Below are positions 6,891-14,726 of a stretch of DNA of 26,928 bases, in pieces (the first letter of the stretch is position 1; every line of letters begins with the position of its first letter). The notes under the pieces were generated by a model. It was not told the origin of the DNA. It saw only the letters and a program-made list of their open reading frames with translations, and did not search any database. Made by a program: the position numbers and the translations under genes. Origin of the DNA: an uncultured Prevotella sp. (GTDB lineage: Bacteria > Bacteroidota > Bacteroidia > Bacteroidales > Bacteroidaceae); contig CAJKQX010000030.1 of NCBI GenBank assembly GCA_905202125.1, positions 1 through 26,928 on the forward strand, in the 5' to 3' direction.

Positions 6891-7886
6891 TTAAATTCCG
6901 TTGTTTTTCGTGCCAATCATTTTCTCCGCCATATTCATGGCCTCCGCCCGTGCGGGCTTTCCCGTGGCGGTCATTGGCAGTTTCTCCACCTCTATATAAT
7001 GTCGCGGACGTCGGTGTCGGGGTAGAATCTCGCGGCAGACACGCTTTGCCTCCTCGCTGTCGCCAGGCAGAGTGAGCATCACCATTGCCTCGCCCAACTG
7101 TCGGTCTTTCACCTTTGTTATCATGAAAGTTACGTTCATGGCCTGTTTCAGTGTCTCTTCTATCTCCTCGATGTGAATCTTCAGTCCTCCGCTACATATC
7201 ACGTTGTCCATGCGCCCGATGATTCTGAACCGCCGTCCGTCGCTGTCTATCACGGCAATGTCGTTGGTCCTAAGCCTTGTCCGGCACACCGTCGGTGCAT
7301 CGATGACGAGACATCCGTCCTCGCTCAGACTCACCTCTACATTGTCAAACGGCGTGTACCACGTGCTCGCCTCGCTGCCGCTGAGCCGTCGCATGGCTAT
7401 GTGCGACAGTGTCTCCGTCATGCCGTAGGTGCTCCATACGGCGTTGGGAAATCTCCGCAGTTGCTCTCCCAACGCTTCGTCCACCGCTCCGCCACCTATT
7501 ATCAGGTGCTTGATGCCCATGAGAAGGGCTCGTTCGTGGTCGTCGATCATGCTGTTGTACACCTGAAGCGGCACCATCGCGGCAAACACCGGCGGTTCCG
7601 TCAGGTCCTTAAGAGGATGGCTGCACGGTGGGATATCTATCAAGTGCAGGCCGCATACGATGCTGCGCACCACCACCATTTTGCCCGCTATGAAATCGAG
7701 CGGCATACAGAGTAGGGCCGTGTCGCCCCGTTCGAGCCCTAAGAAACGGCATGTGGCACGTGCGCTTGCGGCCATACGCTTCTTCTCGGCAAGCATCGGT
7801 TTTGGCTTGCCGGTCGATCCGCTGGTCATCACACGCACCGTAGGCGCATCGTTATGCCATTCGTCCAAAAACTCAGACAGTGTCAT
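6891..7886 (-). CDS. menE: o-Succinylbenzoate-CoA ligase
   Basis: MenE adenylates o-succinylbenzoate and transfers it to coenzyme A in menaquinone synthesis. It belongs to the ANL superfamily. Visible signatures are the phosphate loop TSGSTGKPK at residues 21-29, YGMTETLSHIA (A5), the hinge region IIGRMDNVICSGGLKI (A8), and the C-terminal catalytic lysine in MTATGKPARAE (A10). At 331 residues it is clearly shorter than Bacillus-type MenE (about 480). It starts almost directly at the phosphate loop and so lacks most of the usual N-terminal subdomain; I believe short MenE forms are usual in Bacteroidetes. It is the last gene of the operon, 30 bases after menC. Confidence 0.92.
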   Translation of the reverse strand: MTLSEFLDEWHNDAPTVRVMTSGSTGKPKPMLAEKKRMAASARATCRFLGLERGDTALLCMPLDFIAGKMVVVRSIVCGLHLIDIPPCSHPLKDLTEPPVFAAMVPLQVYNSMIDDHERALLMGIKHLIIGGGAVDEALGEQLRRFPNAVWSTYGMTETLSHIAMRRLSGSEASTWYTPFDNVEVSLSEDGCLVIDAPTVCRTRLRTNDIAVIDSDGRRFRIIGRMDNVICSGGLKIHIEEIEETLKQAMNVTFMITKVKDRQLGEAMVMLTLPGDSEEAKRVCREILPRHRRPRHYIEVEKLPMTATGKPARAEAMNMAEKMIGTKNNGI

Positions 7887-7916
7887 CTCTCTTCGTCCTA
7901 TGATATGTTTTTCTTG

Positions 7917-8954
7917 TCAGTCCTGTATGTTTGTCCACAGCATGTCGCCCCTTATCTCGAGCGGCATGTCTATGTTGTCGGTGAAGAGTTGGCCCGTGCC
8001 CAGGCCTTGCGGCATGCTGATGCCGCTGCCATACACGTTGGCAGTGTGGTGGGCAATGGCGTTCAGACCGATATTACTCTCCAGTGCGCTCGTCATCCAC
8101 GACCCTATGCCCCTCTCGTCAGCCATTCTTATCCATTCCGCCGTGCCCCGCATGCCTCCGTGAAGCGACGGTTTCAGTATGATGTAATCCGGTTTTATGA
8201 AATCTAAAAGTTCCCTTTTGCGGTCCGTGTCGTTCACTCCGATAAGCTCCTCGTCGAGCGCTATGGGCAGCGGCGAGTCCTTGCAGAGCTGCGTCATGAG
8301 GTGCCACTGGTTTTGTTTCACGGGTTGTTCTATCGAGTGAATGTCGTAAGCCGCCAGACGCTCCAACTTCGCCATCGCGTCCTGAGGGCCGAAAGCGCCG
8401 TTGGCATCCACCCTCAGTTCGATGCTCTCGCGGCCGAACCGTTGTCTGATTCGTCTGACGAGATCCATCTCCTGTTCGAAATCGATGGCCCCGATTTTCA
8501 GTTTCACGCATCTGAACCCGAGTTTTATCTTCTCCTCCATACGCGCGGCCATCTCGTCGAACGACCCCATCCACACCAGTCCGTTTATGGGTATGCCCTC
8601 CTCACCGCGTCCGAACGGCGTGTCGAAGAGCATGTTGCTGCCTCGCTCGTAGCTCAGCAGGGCCGTCTCCAATCCGAAAATCATCGACGGATAATCCTTC
8701 CACCGTTCGTAGTCTATCGTCCCAGTGTCCTGCACCTCGCGGCATATCATCGCGAGTTTCTCACCGTAGTCGTGCGAGATGTCGCAACTCAGGTCGGGTA
8801 GCGGGGCACATTCTCCTATGCCCATGCGGTCGGGATGCTCGTCAGATGTGAGAAGAATGAACCACGAGTCACGCGTGGTGTAGACACCTCTCGATGTCCC
8901 CGCCGGTTGCTTGAAATGCAAGGTGCGTTTCGTTATCCTTATTTTGTATGTCAT
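7917..8954 (-). CDS. menC: o-Succinylbenzoate synthase
   Basis: MenC, an enolase-superfamily dehydratase, converts SHCHC to o-succinylbenzoate. The 345-residue protein has a capping domain (MTYKIRITKRTLHFK... with TRDSW and GIGECAPLP) and a barrel bearing the expected residues: the acid/base Lys of VKLKIG, metal ligands in RVDANGAF, SIEQP and ALDEEL, and the second catalytic Lys in IILKPSLHGG. The reading frame stays open upstream into menB, but the ATG at 8954 gives the normal N terminus and lies 7 bases after the menB stop. Close spacing implies coupled expression. Confidence 0.94.
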   Translation of the reverse strand: MTYKIRITKRTLHFKQPAGTSRGVYTTRDSWFILLTSDEHPDRMGIGECAPLPDLSCDISHDYGEKLAMICREVQDTGTIDYERWKDYPSMIFGLETALLSYERGSNMLFDTPFGRGEEGIPINGLVWMGSFDEMAARMEEKIKLGFRCVKLKIGAIDFEQEMDLVRRIRQRFGRESIELRVDANGAFGPQDAMAKLERLAAYDIHSIEQPVKQNQWHLMTQLCKDSPLPIALDEELIGVNDTDRKRELLDFIKPDYIILKPSLHGGMRGTAEWIRMADERGIGSWMTSALESNIGLNAIAHHTANVYGSGISMPQGLGTGQLFTDNIDMPLEIRGDMLWTNIQD

Positions 8955-8961
8955 GATAGGA

Positions 8962-9789
8962 TTATGGCAGTTTGGGATATTTGCTGAAGTCGGGTTTGCG
9001 TTTTTCCAGGAAAGCCCTTCCTCCCTCCTGTGCCTCGTCCAGCATGTAGTACAGCATGGTGGCGTCACCGGCCAGTTCCTGTATGCCCGCCTGTCCGTCG
9101 AGCTCGGCGTTGAGTCCCGCCTTGATCATGCGCAGGGCCAGCGGACTGTGTTCCATCATCTTTTCGGCCCATTCCACACACGTGTCCTCCAGTTTGTCGA
9201 AGGCCACCACCTTGTTCACCATACCCATCCGCTCGGCCTCCTCCGCACTGTATTGGCGGCACAGGAACCATATCTCGCGAGCCTTCTTCTGTCCCACGAT
9301 ACGCGCCAGGTACGATGCGCCGAAGCCGGCGTCAAACGATCCCACCTTCGGACCCGTCTGTCCGAATATGGCGTTGTCGCTTGCTATGGTCAGGTCGCAC
9401 ATCAGATGCAGCACGTGTCCGCCGCCTATGGCATATCCGTTGACCATCGCTATCACCGGTTTTGGCAGCGACCGTATCTGTTTCTGTACGTCGAGCACGT
9501 TGAGGCGGGGCACACCGTCGTCGCCGACGTATCCTCCGCGACCTTTCACGTGCATGTCTCCGCCCGAGCAGAACGCCTTGTCGCCTGCGCCTGTCAGTAT
9601 CACCACACTTATGCGCTGAGCCTCACGGCACCATGCGAAGGCCTGCGACATCTCCCATGTGGTGAGCGGTGTGAACGCGTTGCGGTAGCGCGGACGGTTG
9701 ATTGTGATTTTTGCTATTCCGTTGTATTCCTCAAACAGTATCTCTTTGAAGTCAAATCGTTCTATCTTTTTCCATTCTCTTGTTGTCAT
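8962..9789 (-). CDS. menB: 1,4-Dihydroxy-2-naphthoyl-CoA synthase
   Basis: MenB, a crotonase-fold enzyme, closes the second ring of the naphthoquinone by intramolecular Claisen condensation of o-succinylbenzoyl-CoA. The 275-residue length is normal. It shows the N-terminal NRPRYRNAFTPLT, the oxyanion-hole motif FCSGGDMHVKG, VNGYAIGGGHVLHLMCDLTIA, and the MenB-type C-terminal half QTGPKVGSFDAGFGASYLAR. An open frame extends upstream, but the ATG at 9789 matches the family start (MTTREWKKIERFDFKEI). It sits 8 bases downstream of menD. Confidence 0.96.
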   Translation of the reverse strand: MTTREWKKIERFDFKEILFEEYNGIAKITINRPRYRNAFTPLTTWEMSQAFAWCREAQRISVVILTGAGDKAFCSGGDMHVKGRGGYVGDDGVPRLNVLDVQKQIRSLPKPVIAMVNGYAIGGGHVLHLMCDLTIASDNAIFGQTGPKVGSFDAGFGASYLARIVGQKKAREIWFLCRQYSAEEAERMGMVNKVVAFDKLEDTCVEWAEKMMEHSPLALRMIKAGLNAELDGQAGIQELAGDATMLYYMLDEAQEGGRAFLEKRKPDFSKYPKLP

Positions 9790-9797
9790 GATGATGC

Positions 9798-11507
9798 TTA
9801 TTTGAAATTTGTGAATGATTTGAAATAATCCTCTATTGTCTCGTTGTCCGTCCCGGCATCGGTGAACACCTCGAGCAACATGGGCCGTTCCGTCTCGCGG
9901 GTGAGCAGTGTCACCATGCCCGTATGCAGTTCGGCCATGTCGTGGGCCGCCATGTAGCCGATGTCGTTTTGTGTGCAAATGCCCTGTGCCGTGACGTTGT
10001 GACCGGCATATACGAGCCTTTCGGCCGCTCCGCTGTCTTTCAATCCCTTGAGGCTGCGGAATATTCCTCCGCCGTGGTTGTTGAGCAGTATGATGCGCAG
10101 GTTGCCTTTCAGACTGTCGTTCCACAGCGCGTTCTGGTCGTAGAAGAAACTCAGGTCGCCTATCACGCAAAATACCATGTCGTCCGAAGCCGTGGAGAAA
10201 CCTGCAGCTACCGACAGACTTCCCTCAATGCCGTTCACCCCTCGGTTGCACCACACGTGTCGTGCGGACCATATATTGGCCAGTCTCACGGCGGTGCTGT
10301 TGGCGTAGTGCACGGCCGGAGTGTAATCCATGTCCTCGAGCTGTTGCTCGAAATATCTCACCGCAGCCATCTGCGAGTATTGCGGAACGAAATCTTCGGC
10401 GTGTTGTGAGGCATGTCCGAGAGCCCTACTCCAAAGGTTGCGGAACGCTTCTCTCGACTCTTTCGTCTCCGTAGCGATATCCTCCGATGGGTCAGAAAAG
10501 CCGTTTTCATACGTGTGAAAAACCTTTTGCAGCAGAGCGTTCAGGCAGTCTGCGTCCGTACATTCCACGATGTTTGTCAGGTGCATCAGTGGGTCTTGTA
10601 TGCCGTTGCCTGTCATGCTGACGAGCGATGTGTCCGCTCCGGAAGCGCGGAGAAAACGTTTCAGGCGTTTGCTTACCAACGTTCCTCCGATATATAATAT
10701 GTGGTCGGGCATGTAGGCCGTATTTCCCGCCGTGGCCTCTATCACCTCGTCAAAGTGCATGGCCTCTCCGCCGAGTGCCTCGCGCAGTACCACCACGTGG
10801 CGGGAGAGCCCCTTCAGCGTGTCTTTATGGATGAAGCCCTCGGGCGTCTGCCCTATGACGATCATGGGTCTGCGGGCCTCGTACAGCGGTCGTAGCACCT
10901 CCTCATGATTCGTTATACGGAATGTGGGCCGTGCACTCTGAAAGAGTCTCATCTCTGGCAGGGCCTCCGTGTCGAAGACAAAGAGCGGTTCGGTGATGGG
11001 CACATTGATATGCACCGGTGCGCCCACACAGCGACGGGCCTCATACAAAGCCTCGCTCACCAGTCGGCGGCAGTACCATCGCTGCTCGTCATCCGTGGGT
11101 TCGGGCAGCGACACACATCTGCGTACGAACACGCCGAGTGCTCCCGGCTGCGGCAGAGTCTGTCCGTCGAGCTGGTCGATCCACTGGGGCGGACGGTCGG
11201 CCGACACCACTATCAACGGCACATGTTGATAATGAGCCTCCGCCACGGCCGGTGCCAGATTGAGCAATGCCGACCCCGACGTGACACACACCACCACAGG
11301 CATGCCGGCAGTGGCCTGACTGATGCCTATGGCATGGAATCCTGCCGACCTCTCATCGGTCACGGGATGACACAAGATGCGTCCGCACTCGTTGAGATTG
11401 TGCACTATCGGTGCGTTGCGGCTGCCCGGACAGACCACCGCATGGCGCACACCGGCATCGATGAGCAGGGCAGTCAGTATGTTGATGTTTTCCTTATTGC
11501 TGTACAT
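9798..11507 (-). CDS. menD: 2-Succinyl-5-enolpyruvyl-6-hydroxy-3-cyclohexene-1-carboxylate synthase
   Basis: MenD is thiamine-diphosphate dependent and joins isochorismate to 2-oxoglutarate with loss of CO2. At 569 residues it has the usual three-domain layout: the N-terminal Pyr domain with CPGSRNAPI and the conserved acidic DERSAGFHAIG, a central domain, and the C-terminal cofactor domain with the ThDP/Mg motif GDLSFFYDQNALWN followed by LLNNHGGGIF. The start at 11507 (MYSNKENINILTALL) is preferred over more upstream codons, since its ATG shares one base with the menF stop (TAATG), an arrangement for translational coupling. Confidence 0.96.
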   Translation of the reverse strand: MYSNKENINILTALLIDAGVRHAVVCPGSRNAPIVHNLNECGRILCHPVTDERSAGFHAIGISQATAGMPVVVCVTSGSALLNLAPAVAEAHYQHVPLIVVSADRPPQWIDQLDGQTLPQPGALGVFVRRCVSLPEPTDDEQRWYCRRLVSEALYEARRCVGAPVHINVPITEPLFVFDTEALPEMRLFQSARPTFRITNHEEVLRPLYEARRPMIVIGQTPEGFIHKDTLKGLSRHVVVLREALGGEAMHFDEVIEATAGNTAYMPDHILYIGGTLVSKRLKRFLRASGADTSLVSMTGNGIQDPLMHLTNIVECTDADCLNALLQKVFHTYENGFSDPSEDIATETKESREAFRNLWSRALGHASQHAEDFVPQYSQMAAVRYFEQQLEDMDYTPAVHYANSTAVRLANIWSARHVWCNRGVNGIEGSLSVAAGFSTASDDMVFCVIGDLSFFYDQNALWNDSLKGNLRIILLNNHGGGIFRSLKGLKDSGAAERLVYAGHNVTAQGICTQNDIGYMAAHDMAELHTGMVTLLTRETERPMLLEVFTDAGTDNETIEDYFKSFTNFK

Positions 11508-12583
11508 TAAGATTGTTTTGAGTTTATCACCAGTCTCATGGTGTCCATTTTGTATTGCGTCTCCTCCCACTCGTGTCGCTCCTCGCTCTTGTCGAGCAGA
11601 CCTCCTCCGGCATACAGCACGAACATTTCGGACTTGATTTCCATACATCTGAGCGACACATACAAATGCGTTTCGTCCCCGAGACAGAGCGGTCCGCAAA
11701 ATCCGCTGTAATACAGCCTGTGTCCCGTCTCGTTCTCAATGATGAACCGTCGGGCCTTATCCTTAGGAATGCCGCATACGGCCGGGGTGGGGTGCAGGGT
11801 GTCGATGACGCGGCCTATGTGACCTATGTCGCGCAGGGTGAACCGGAAATCGGTGCGCAGATGCACTATGCGTCCGGCCCGCGCCGTGTAAGGACCGTGT
11901 TGGCGGATGTCATCGGCGAAGGAGCCTATGCGCTCCTTTATGTATGAGGCGACGTATTGTTGCTCCTCTATATTCTTCTCGTCCCAGGAGATATTGGTGG
12001 TGTCGGGGTCGCATCCCGGCGTGTCGAACCCCAATTGAGAATCTTCCAACCGTTGTGAACCGGCCAGCGCCATCGTGGCAAAAGCGTCGCCTCTACCCTC
12101 GAGCAGTATCTCGGGCGTGGCCATGAGCCACGTGCCGCTCTCCGGAGTGGATACCAGTGCCACGAACATGCGCGGATACAGTTGGCAGGCACGGATGAAT
12201 AGTCCCTCGGCATCCACTCTCTCTGCGCACCGCTCCGAGGCATGTCGCGCCAGCACCAACTTGCTGTATTCGCCGCTGCACAACCGCTCGTGAAAGGTAT
12301 TGAAATCTTTGGCATAACTCTCGCGGCCTTCCTCGCTGTGAGGCATCTGTCGCATGGCCTCTGCGGAGCAGTCGGCAAGGGTGTCGAGAGAGATGGTCTC
12401 GCGGCGGTCGGGGTGGATGATGAGTATGGGGCAATCGGCCGATGGTGTGAACGGAGCGAACACGAAACCCTCGCGTCCGCTCAGATCGGTGTATGACTGG
12501 AGACTGTCCGGCCGTCCCGCTGTCTGTGTCAGGCGTACGGCCTCAGTAGAGTGTGGCAGTCGGTATAAGGCAAAACAACTCAT
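11507..12583 (-). CDS. menF: Isochorismate synthase
   Basis: This chorismate-binding enzyme isomerises chorismate to isochorismate, committing it to menaquinone. The 358-residue protein has FNTFHERLCSGEYSKLVLAR, TPEILLEGRGDAFATMALAGSQ, HLRTDFRF, and the terminal LHPTPAVCGIPKDKA ... YYSGFCGPL block characteristic of the MenF/EntC/DhbC group. Because it lies next to menD in an operon of menaquinone genes, menF is favoured over a siderophore isochorismate synthase. The ATG at 12583 overlaps the preceding thioesterase stop as ATGA, and its own TAA overlaps the menD ATG by one base. Confidence 0.93.
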   Translation of the reverse strand: MSCFALYRLPHSTEAVRLTQTAGRPDSLQSYTDLSGREGFVFAPFTPSADCPILIIHPDRRETISLDTLADCSAEAMRQMPHSEEGRESYAKDFNTFHERLCSGEYSKLVLARHASERCAERVDAEGLFIRACQLYPRMFVALVSTPESGTWLMATPEILLEGRGDAFATMALAGSQRLEDSQLGFDTPGCDPDTTNISWDEKNIEEQQYVASYIKERIGSFADDIRQHGPYTARAGRIVHLRTDFRFTLRDIGHIGRVIDTLHPTPAVCGIPKDKARRFIIENETGHRLYYSGFCGPLCLGDETHLYVSLRCMEIKSEMFVLYAGGGLLDKSEERHEWEETQYKMDTMRLVINSKQS

Positions 12584-12996
12584 TTCGTCCGTGCGTTCAT
12601 GATAAAGTTGGTCACCTCCACGCACGATATCAGTTCACCGGCGCCGTTGGTCAGTTCGATGTGCCATACGTGCAGTGTCTTGCCTTTGTGGATGATATGT
12701 CCTAAAGCGGTCACCGTGTCGCCCTCGAGCACCGATTTCACGTGATTGCCGTTGACGTTGATTCCCACGCATATCTTGCCCGGGCAGAGTGCCATCGACC
12801 CTATTCCCGCAAGGTTCTCGGCCAGCGCCAACGATGCTCCGCCGCTCAGGAATCCGAACACCTGTCGGTTGCGTCCGTCCACCTTCATGCGGGCCATGCA
12901 CGTGTCTGGTTCGGGAGTCGATATGAAATCCATTCCGAGCGTTTTGGACAGTCCGTCCTGTTCAAGTCTTATCTTTTTGAGTTTTTCGATATCCAT
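12580..12996 (-). CDS. menI: Hotdog-fold thioesterase, probable 1,4-dihydroxy-2-naphthoyl-CoA hydrolase
   Basis: The 138-residue protein is a PaaI/YdiI-type hotdog thioesterase. The core motif FGFLSGGASLALAENLAGIGS spans about residues 47-67 and holds the likely catalytic Glu60, equivalent to the Glu in YdiI. VNGNHVKSVLEGDTVTALG and the GKTLHVWHIELTNGAG strand complete the fold. Its place between aroB and menF, overlapping menF by four bases, suggests that it hydrolyses DHNA-CoA to DHNA, the step after MenB. The substrate is inferred from context; the fold is clear. The frame is open further upstream within aroB, but MDIEKLKKIRLEQ at 12996 is the natural start, 17 bases after aroB. Confidence 0.85.
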   Translation of the reverse strand: MDIEKLKKIRLEQDGLSKTLGMDFISTPEPDTCMARMKVDGRNRQVFGFLSGGASLALAENLAGIGSMALCPGKICVGINVNGNHVKSVLEGDTVTALGHIIHKGKTLHVWHIELTNGAGELISCVEVTNFIMNARTK

Positions 12997-13013
12997 AATC
13001 AGATTATATTTGT

Positions 13014-14066
13014 TTACATGCCTTCGCGACAGAAATCGAGCGCCTCGAATATCTCCTCGCGCGATGCCGTGCGGTTGATTCTCACCTTGCCCACATCGCT
13101 TAGCAGCGTGAAATTGATGGTGCCGGCCACGTTCTTCTTGTCGTGTTGCATCAGTTCGAACAGCCGGTCGTAGTCTTTGCACGTGACGGAGGGCAGTCCG
13201 TAGTATGTACGTATGAATTGCACCGTCTGTCGCATCTTGTCCGTGGGGAAATGCTCGCGTGTGCAACTCAGATACAGTTCGACAATCAGACCCCACGCCA
13301 CAGCGTAGCCGTGGAGCACGGGTCGGTCTTTGCCCATGGCCATCGACTCGAAGGCATGTCCGGCCGTATGACCTAAGTTGAGGCTCTTGCGAAGGCCTTG
13401 CTCCAGCGGGTCGGCGTCCACCACATCAGCCTTCACCTTCACCGAGCGCTCTATCATGTCGTGCAATTGCACCAGGTCCGGTCGGTCGAGGTCGAACGAC
13501 AGCAGTTCGCTCCATGTCTTATCGTCGCTGAGGAGTCCGTGTTTGAGCATCTCGGCATAGCCCGATCGTATATTCTCCGCGTCGAGCGAGTCGAGAAATC
13601 CCGTGTTGATAATGACGCAGCGGCTGTCGTTGAACACGCCGATCTCGTTTTTCAGTCCGCCGTAGTTGACGCCCGTCTTGCCTCCCACCGACGCGTCCAC
13701 CATAGATAGTAGGGTGGTGGGGATGTTGATGAAGTTGATGCCGCGCTTGAAGGTGGATGCTGCGAATCCTCCGAGGTCGGTCACCATGCCTCCGCCCAGA
13801 TTGATGAGGCATGAGTGGCGTGTGGCACCGCCGTCGCGCAGAGTGTCCCATACGATGGTGGCCGAGGCCAGGTCTTTGTGAGTGTCGCCCGCGGGAATGG
13901 TTATCATGTGTATGTCTGTCAGAGAGCGGAAACGTGCAATCTTGGGCCAGCAAGTGTTCAGAGTGGTGGCATCAGTCAGTACGAACAGTTTGTCGTGCTC
14001 GCATTCGGACAGGGCGATGGCCAGGTCCTTTTCGATGTTCCTGGAAAAGATTATTCTCTGTTTCAT
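13014..14066 (-). CDS. aroB: 3-Dehydroquinate synthase
   Basis: AroB makes 3-dehydroquinate from DAHP, the second step of the shikimate pathway, using NAD and a divalent metal. The 350-residue protein has the NAD-binding GGGMVTDLGGFAAS, PTTLLSMVDASVGGKTGVN, the SGYAEMLKHGLL metal-ligand Glu region and NLGHTAGHAFE with metal-binding His residues. The start at 14066 (MKQRIIFSRNIEKDL) is chosen over a codon 48 bases upstream. As first gene of the operon, it couples chorismate supply to menaquinone synthesis. Confidence 0.96.
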   Translation of the reverse strand: MKQRIIFSRNIEKDLAIALSECEHDKLFVLTDATTLNTCWPKIARFRSLTDIHMITIPAGDTHKDLASATIVWDTLRDGGATRHSCLINLGGGMVTDLGGFAASTFKRGINFINIPTTLLSMVDASVGGKTGVNYGGLKNEIGVFNDSRCVIINTGFLDSLDAENIRSGYAEMLKHGLLSDDKTWSELLSFDLDRPDLVQLHDMIERSVKVKADVVDADPLEQGLRKSLNLGHTAGHAFESMAMGKDRPVLHGYAVAWGLIVELYLSCTREHFPTDKMRQTVQFIRTYYGLPSVTCKDYDRLFELMQHDKKNVAGTINFTLLSDVGKVRINRTASREEIFEALDFCREGM

Positions 14067-14155
14067 AGTTTTTTGGTATTTGTTTGTACATGCCGTTGCT
14101 TTCCCGATAGACACTGACGATATCGCTCAGTTGCAGTTGTGCGGCTTATCTGATG

Positions 14156-14163
14156 CAAATTTA
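14156..14163 (-). promoter_or_regulatory. Possible -7 box for the aroB-men operon
   Basis: On the minus strand this reads TAAATTTG, a perfect TAnnTTTG. No good TTTG lies 19-21 bp upstream of it, so only half of a promoter is supported. It would give a leader of about 85 bases before aroB. Confidence 0.45.
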
Positions 14164-14535
14164 ATAAAAAAACGATATCTCCGATGCTTGAGAAAGCCAA
14201 AAAAAAGCGCACTTGTCGCACTTTTATCAGGTTTGTCATGTATTTGTCCGGATTAACCTAAAATAATTGACCTCCGTCACGGACAATCTGCATAATTATA
14301 CATTTTTGTCTGCATATTTATACATGAATTTTCTTTCAAACTCTCTGAGAGTATCGATTGTTTGTACCGAAGGATTTTTTTCTTGCAAATACGCGAGTTT
14401 TGAGAGGGTTTGTTCAATTTGTTGATAATCAAACAAATAGCTCATTTAGCGGTTTGAAAATAAACATATTTTAACGCAAATTTCTCGTATTTTCGTCAAA
14501 AACGGGCCAAAATCGACTTCCAAAAGTGCCCGACT
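14164..14535. other. AT-rich intergenic spacer upstream of aroB
   Basis: No credible gene is seen. It holds the ARG-box-like pair described separately, an inverted repeat TTGTCCG/CGGACAA (14244-14250 and 14280-14286), and TTTGTT/AACAAA arms near 14419-14446. Confidence 0.5.
14289..14324. promoter_or_regulatory. Pair of ARG-box-like palindromes
   Basis: TGCATAATTATACA (14289-14302) and TGCATATTTATACA (14311-14324) are near-perfect AT-centred palindromes whose centres are 22 bp apart, about two helical turns. This matches the layout of paired ArgR operators in other bacteria (two boxes, roughly 21 bp between centres). They lie about 130 bp beyond the aroB -7 box and about 630 bp before the barrel gene. 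ArgR binding is inferred from pattern only, and no arginine gene is in view. Confidence 0.4.
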
Positions 14536-14541
14536 TGGGGT

Positions 14542-14604
14542 CCGAAAGGGGCCCTTTTGCATCCTGAAAGGGTTCCTTTCGCATGCCCGAAGGGCCCCTT
14601 TTGG
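14542..14604. repeat. Three tandem GC-rich imperfect palindromes
   Basis: Three units of 20-22 bases follow one another, with cores GAAAGGGGCCCTTTT, GAAAGGGTTCCTTTC and CGAAGGGCCCCTTTTG, and spacers carrying GCAT. Core starts are spaced 22-23 bp. Each unit could form a small hairpin. The last unit runs directly into repeat copy B, so the palindromes and the 130-bp repeat probably form a single element. Confidence 0.75.
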
Positions 14605-14726
14605 AATTTTGATGTGTTACGGTGGGGTGATAACATGTGTTTTTCGGCCCGCATCTTTCTATTTCGCGATTTCGTTTTGTCAAAATCTTTTACTTTTCAG
14701 TTTGCATATTTATGCATTTTCGGACG
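14597..14726. repeat. Dispersed ~130-bp repeat, copy B
   Basis: This is the full counterpart of bases 1-130, in direct orientation. It contains the ARG-box-like near-palindrome TGCATATTTATGCA at 14703-14716, ten bases before the end of homology. The copies lie 14.6 kb apart, each a little over 200 bp upstream of a + strand gene. No transposase, terminal inverted repeat or target duplication is visible. Confidence 0.85.

Noticed and set aside
11507..12583. Siderophore-type isochorismate synthase (entC/dhbC)
   Set aside because: No siderophore genes nearby and the gene overlaps menD; menaquinone is the simpler reading.
14542..14604. CRISPR array
   Set aside because: Only three units that abut one another with almost no spacer, each internally palindromic; no cas genes.
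14471..14683. 70-codon minus-strand frame over the tandem palindromes
   Set aside because: Such frames arise from the palindromic repeat itself; composition follows the repeat units, and there is no start context.
1..14726. Composite transposon or genomic island bounded by the direct repeats
   Set aside because: The interval holds core genes (rsmA, pepD, aroB, men operon), with no transposase, integrase or tRNA end, and the repeats lack terminal inverted ends.
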